64,000 nucleotides of DNA, taken from contig NW_004624751.1 of assembly GCF_000247695.1 (NCBI RefSeq), positions 28,768,821-28,832,820 on the forward strand, in the 5' to 3' direction. The position numbers and the translations under genes were made by a program. The notes below the pieces were generated by a model. It worked only from the letters and a program-made list of their open reading frames with translations. It was not told where the DNA came from and searched no databases. Of the stretch, positions 58,181 through 64,000 are shown piece by piece. This stretch comes from Heterocephalus glaber (lineage: Eukaryota > Chordata > Mammalia > Rodentia > Bathyergidae). Each line of letters begins with the position of its first letter. Positions within the stretch are counted from its first letter, which is position 1.

Positions 58181-61100
58181 TTTTTAAGCCTTGTTTTTGA
58201 AGACTTGTTTCTCAAGCAGTGCATTTTACAAAAGCAGAAAATCAGGCAAAGAAGTTAGCCTGTATTTTTATAATAAGCATTGTTTCATTTTACTTAAAAA
58301 ACAGCAGATTAGGTGATAAGTCCTTAACAAAATATGTATAGATCTTTTTATTTTCTAAACATTTCACTAAATTAATTACTTTTAATTACTGTTGGTCTCT
58401 GATATCCTATGCTATTTTTAATTATAAGAAAGTTATTAGAAGTTTACCAAAATATACACTAGAGCTGAAGAATTGTTTAATGGAAGATTGCATTAGACAG
58501 ATAAACTTTTAAAATATCAAATCTAATTTGAATTAAATAAGATCTTCTTAACCACTTTTTTTTCAAATTTGCCTTTCTAGACAAGACCTAATGAGATAAG
58601 ATGATAACTAAGACTGTTTCATACATGATATTTAATAAGGAGAATTGCATACTAAAATTAGACTGAAATGATGTATATTCCTTTGGGAGAGTTATCTTCT
58701 TAATTCACTTTAGTATTGTTAATATAGCTTTTTCATTAATTGTATATTAGATGAAAAATATCATTTTACTTTTCTAATAGACATCTACTTTTTGAATTAG
58801 AATTTAATTTATGATTAAAATGAACATTTGATTTGTGTTTAGAAATCTAGATATTTATTTTTCCATTTGAAATATTTTCTTTTGAAATCACTTATAGCTT
58901 AGTTTTAATATTCATCATTTATTCCAACACAATTAGTTTTAAATGTCAGAAGTAAAAATATCTTTTTGATTTTGCTCACAGTAATGCTAAAAGTGCTTTT
59001 GTGCATATAAGTTTTAAAAAAATCACACTTTTCCTTAAGTGAAGCAAAGTTAAATAGCTTAAAACTGTAGTTTACACACCTAAATTGTGGTATACTGGAA
59101 TGTAATGAATTGAGCACAGAGATTTAAAACATGCCAATCAAAGTATTACTCAACACTTGAGATTCTATGGGAGTAGGATCTGTGAAGATCTTGAACCTGT
59201 ATGTATAATTTGAGTGGGTGACTGTCCGTTTACAATTTGGGGGAATCTACAGACTTCAACAGGTTTTGCATGAGGATTCTTTATGCAAAAAAGATTAACT
59301 ACTATATTGCAAAAGACAGTAGCAAATAGATGACTTTGTGGACCAAAGACTATCTGTGTGAAACCAAACAAAAACATGTAATCCAGTGCCTTTATAAATC
59401 AAGCATTTATATAGGATCTGTAAGCATACTTTCCTTAAAGCTATTAATATTTTTCAACACTGTATTAATTTTCAAAGCAACACCCAAGGAAACTCTCTTG
59501 AATTTTTGTTTTATTTTCAATACTACAATCTCAAATAATATGACAAATTTAAGAGCTCATTTTTATCTATTATATCTTTATTGTACTTATGTGAAGGATA
59601 TCTGCTTACCAGCATAAAATTTAAATACGCTGCATAAAATGACAGTACATTCTATATAAAACATATATTCAAAAATATTTTAGAAAATGTCAAAACTTAA
59701 CTCACTTCAAAGTTTGTATTTTATATAGTTTGATCAACTATGATTTTATCCTTCTTTTTGCTGACTTAAAAAGCAAAGATATTTTACTTTAATATTAAAA
59801 TTAAGATAAAAATGGACTAAAAGAAAAGAAGAATTAAAACTATCATGAAGATTTCCAGATTTTAAAATAGACTTTCATATTCAGATCAATTTATATTTAT
59901 TTTCTCTGTCTTATATCTTCTTTTTTTACTCTTTTATCTTCAGCTCAGGTGAATCGGGACCTTCATTTTCTTAAAGGATACATTGCTTAAAACGTTAAAA
60001 CTATGACCATTGATATGCTCTTTGACAAACATTGTTTTAAAAAGATAACTCTCTTACATTGTTTTGGTAAGACTTGCTTTTCTAGAAACATTTCAAGCCC
60101 TTTCTGCTATACTAATTTCATTTCCAAGGCATTTATTTGAAAAAAAAACATTTGTTTTAAAATATTTTTACAGCTTCAATTTGCTAAGAGATTATGTTGG
60201 GATCTACATATAAACTACATTATTTGCTGATTGTAATATTTCTTGTTTAGACATTTTGTGCTTCCTGTTGGAATTGTTAGAATTGCTTGTTCTGTCCCCA
60301 AACCAAAAGTTATAGTTGGTTGTGATTTACATTTTTGTAATATAGAGATTTATTCATCATGAAAAATTTCTTTCTTGAGTATTTTTAATTACCAAATGTC
60401 TGAAAGTTGGTCTTCATTAGAGCTAATTGCAGCTTTCTTTTAAAAATGAAAATAGCCATAAATCATAGAGAATCTTAGTTGCAAATTTCTTCATAATTTT
60501 TCTATTTAAAACCAAATATAATGTAGTTTTACGTTTATTATTAAAACTAAGATAAATTTCCTATATTATTTCAGATATAAGTAAGCATTTTGACATTGAA
60601 ATAATTCATCTATTTTGCTGTGTGCAAAAATAAGAAAAATTTGGAAAAGGAAGTATGTGGTATCTATATTGCTTCAAGGATTTATTTTGAACAACAGGTT
60701 ACACAGCTGGTTTTATATAAGTTTTGATGATCTTAAGCTCTTGTGTTAATCAGAGAAATTTAGGATTTAAATTGGCAGATATTGGATGCCCAATTTTTAA
60801 ACATTGTAATTATATTGGCTCATTTAACAAATTTAATTTGATAAAGGACAAAAAGTTTTACCTAGATGGAAGTTACTGGATGGAACTGTGCAAGTTTTAA
60901 AAATTATTTTCAATGGTGTTTTGAAGGTATTCAAATGTAAAATTACTTTTCAATTGAGGTGAACAGGATAAATTTAAATATCAACCCCTTAGAAGTTGCT
61001 GATCAAAGAAGTGCTCCTTTTATTTTGAGTATTCAAAAGTTGGAGGAAACAAATTCGTGCATTTGTTTCTCTTAGGTTTCACTGAAACCCTACAAATTGT

Positions 61101-63685
61101 TTCCCATATGAAAAAGACTCCACACTCACCTGAGAATTGTTCTACCTGTCAATACTCTGAAAGGAAAATGAAAACAAAAGTGCAAAACAATAATCTATTA
61201 TTTAATTCATTAAAAACAGAGAAGGATTGATGTGAGATTAAAAGATGAATTCTAACAAAATAATTTATTAAAACAGATTTTAGTTATTGTGTCAAATGCA
61301 AATCAATAACAAAAAAGATTTTCAACATCACTGTTTAGATACTTATTTATTTGTACTATCTAAATATATACATTACCTCAAAATACAGCACCAAATATTT
61401 GAAATACCATATTCACTAAGATCCCTTTTAGTTGATTTCACTTTATTTAGAATTGATTAATGTATATCTCTTTTCTGGTTTTGATACTTTACTCCAAGGA
61501 AAAGGTGAAAACAAGCCTGGGCAGTCCTATGACATTCTGCTCTTTTCATTTATAGAAGCAGTTCAATGGTTATGGGTCATTCTTATGCAGTGTCCAAGAA
61601 GCAAGAATTATGTTAACCCAGAGATGCTCAGAACTCCCCTCCTTTTATCAGGCCATATCCCCAGATTAATCATACATGCTTTGTGAAAAAAAAAAAAAAA
61701 GACCGGCACCAAGCCCACAAAATTATGCTAACATTCAAAAGCTGAAACAGGTGTATTCTAACTCAAAATCTAAAGCTCATTCCATATTTTGTAAAGTAGA
61801 ATGATATTATATGACTGGCTTTTCAGTTCCTTAGAACTACTGTTTCTAGAGAGATGAAACACTAAGTGAAAAAAATGATATATAGCTGCATTTGGATCAT
61901 TTTTTGGATCAATTTAAATGCATAAATATTTCTATATTGATACATCTGTCATGCTCACCATGATGATATTCTTCAAGCATTATTATCTTGGAATATCCCT
62001 TTTACAATTTTCAAGTTCTAACAAGATAGCTGTTAAGCAAAGGGTTTCTTTGGTGTTCAATGTAATTTAGTCATGAGTGGTTGCAACTGGGAAACCATAG
62101 GAATTTCACATATAAGGTCTTGTTTATTTCATCTCATCCTCTTTAAAAGGGGATTTTAAGAAAACAAGCAATACTATTTCTTCTATGCAAAGACAAAAAT
62201 CTCAAAGAAATTCTGCATCACTAAGAAAATTAACAAGCTTCAAAGATGAAAGATTTAGTATATTGAGGAGAAAAAAGATAAAACTTACTGAACTTATAAT
62301 ATTCACTCTACATGTCACTCAGAAAATCCAAAAAGAAGATGGTTTGTTCATTTTCATCTTGACTCTATCACCTGTTCACAATATTGAAACTCATGTACAG
62401 CAAATGGCATATGCTGAATGTTTATTACTAAAGAATATTCTTTTCTAAAAGTAGTGATTAATATTCTGTAGTAAAATCCTGCAGGCATAGACTTATAATT
62501 GTCTAGGAGCATAATTCCTAATTCTACTCATAAATAGATATTACCATCATACCTATGCTTTTCAAAATGATTATTAAATCATTTAGGATTACGTTCATAA
62601 CTTGTACATGTCTGTAATATGCCACTCACAAAATGAAATGTTTTAACACACTGTTAGTAACTTTTATTTAAAATCTTATTTGAATTGTAGCATTGCTATG
62701 TGAAGCCTCTAAAATCAAGTTCCTTTTAATGTATGCCAAATCAGATAATTATAAAATTTGGAATACTCCTAGTAACTAAATGAGTAAAAATGGCAATTAA
62801 ATGTTTGGCCCTTTAACTCAGAGTCCTTAAGAGATGAAAATATGTTCATCTCTTACCTCCCCTACTGATAATTATCATTGTATTGTTGGATCAATTTTCT
62901 TGATTCTTCTGTAATTTAGCTCTGTCAGCATTAATCTCTTCCCTATTCACATCAGTAGAACTAAATGTCTGCTTAGTGTTATGGAGGTTCAGTGGTTGAC
63001 ATTCTAGTTGCAGAAAAACAATGAAAAAATTTACTATAATACATGTCTGAACATTTATGTTGCAGTGAAATCGTGTTTGGAAATAGATTTTTACTTTCTT
63101 CACATAGAAGATTAGTGTTGGATTTGTTTAACATCCTTAGATTATTTTTCTCTTTTTTTCCCAACTAGTATTATTATTGCTGCTGCTCATCCTATGGGAT
63201 TTGTAACAGGAAATAGCTGTGAATCATCAAGTAAAATAGAAATGCTTTTTATATTGCAGATTACATTTTCACTATGTGATAACAGTTACATTTATCAGAG
63301 CGTAGGAACATTCTGACAGGTGCGAGGGATAAGGGTTGGACATAAACTCACTACTATAAGAAAATGAACTTTTCAATAAAGATATCACAGTACTGATAAG
63401 TAAACTTCAGAGAACCTAATTGTCTACTATTATGTGTCATTTTATTACCTTTATATTGATCTTGATCTTTTATATGGAGAGCAAAGCATTACAAAGGAAG
63501 ACTTTTATATAATGCACCTTTATTTGCAAAGTTATCTTTATATCAAGGACTAGTTAGCAGGCAAAGGATTCATATTTCATTAAAATACTGATAGTATTCT
63601 TCTACAGAATCTGAAAAATTAAACACTATGGAGTGCTTTGGAATTTTAAATGAATGAATTCATTTGTATTACATTTTAATTTAGT
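58181..63685. other. 5.5 kb with no recognised repeat or gene
   Basis: AT-rich unique DNA without any SINE, MIR or L2 that I could recognise. Frames up to 95 codons (59330-59617) carry no domain. An A16 run at 61686-61701 has no SINE body beside it. Confidence 0.4.
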
Positions 63686-63689
63686 TAGT

Positions 63690-63880
63690 CAAACACATTT
63701 GTTAAACATGATTATGGGCTGAGACTTGAACTAGATATTGTGGCTGAAAATAGGGCAACATGGTGTGCCCCTTGCCTGATAGAAATAGTATAACATAGCT
63801 GGAGAATGCAAAAGTGTACTGTGTACAAGAAACAAGACTTAATGAAAGAGCACACAGATATGTTATTAATGGTAGATCAG
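63690..63880 (-). repeat. L2 LINE 3' region
   Basis: 'cacatttgttaaacatgatta', quoted in part, 'ccccttgcctgatagaaata', 'gcacacagatatg' follow reverse L2. Confidence 0.5.
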
Positions 63881-63893
63881 TAGAAATCTAAAA

Positions 63894-64000
63894 ATTTTTT
63901 TTTTAGTTCTTTTATTGGTACATTTTAGGTATACAATTCGTTTACATTTATCATTGGGTGTTTGTACCTGTACATGATATATCTTGGTTCTTATTTTTTT
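63894..64000 (-). mobile_element. Probable L1 3' end, continuing off the window
   Basis: A T10 run (reversed poly-A) is followed by 'ttcttttattggtacatttt' and 'gtacctgtacatgatatat', text of the type seen at the reversed 3' UTR of non-murid rodent L1 elements. Only about 100 bp is visible, so the assignment and length are uncertain. Confidence 0.45.

Noticed and set aside
61684..61720. A16 run followed by 'gaccggcacc' suspected as a SINE tail
   Set aside because: No SINE body lies upstream and no target duplication was seen.
1..64000. Search for CRISPR arrays, operons, phage, endogenous retroviral genes or toxin systems
   Set aside because: Nothing of this kind is visible; the repeats and composition are those of a mammalian nuclear genome.

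Overview
The window looks like AT-rich, CpG-poor mammalian nuclear DNA, most probably from a rodent outside the mouse/rat group. It carries 7SL-derived B1 monomers, B1-dID dimers (B1 joined to an ID-like half) and a young tRNA-derived ID-like SINE with A-box and B-box remnants. No Alu and no B2 were seen, which argues against a primate and against Muridae. I cannot tell a sciurid, castorid or hystricognath apart from this alone. Older shared-mammalian repeats (MIR, L2, hAT-Charlie MER elements) are spread throughout.

I find no protein-coding gene, rRNA, tRNA gene, CRISPR array or bacterial feature that I can support. The longest open frame is 134 codons. All open frames look like chance frames in AT-rich DNA or frames running through repeats. 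The window is either a gene desert or part of a very long intron.

Layout. 0-8.5 kb: MIR, B1-dID, B1 and ID elements, a long purine tract, and three blocks that look like conserved non-coding DNA (about 4.9, 5.75 and 8.0 kb). 8.5-30 kb: old L2/MIR with scattered SINEs, several with perfect target-site duplications. 30.1-42.8 kb: about 12.6 kb with no B1 or ID insertion, containing the densest candidate regulatory sequence (32.1-33.1 and 40.5-41.05 kb) and an unexplained coding-like stretch at 38.5-38.8 kb. 42.8-54.8 kb: a young SINE cluster, a diverged direct-repeat pair (45.0/45.9 kb), two L2 copies in opposite orientation and an L2 split by a hAT element. 54.8-64 kb: mostly SINE-poor unique DNA with one strong candidate element (57.95-58.2 kb), then L2 and the apparent 3' end of an L1 running off the right edge.

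No genes work together here. If the window has a function it is probably cis-regulatory: the candidate elements carry octamer/POU, homeodomain and AP-1-like words. Conservation is judged by eye from base composition and motif texture and needs an alignment to confirm. Repeat boundaries are approximate except where a target-site duplication (TSD) is quoted.
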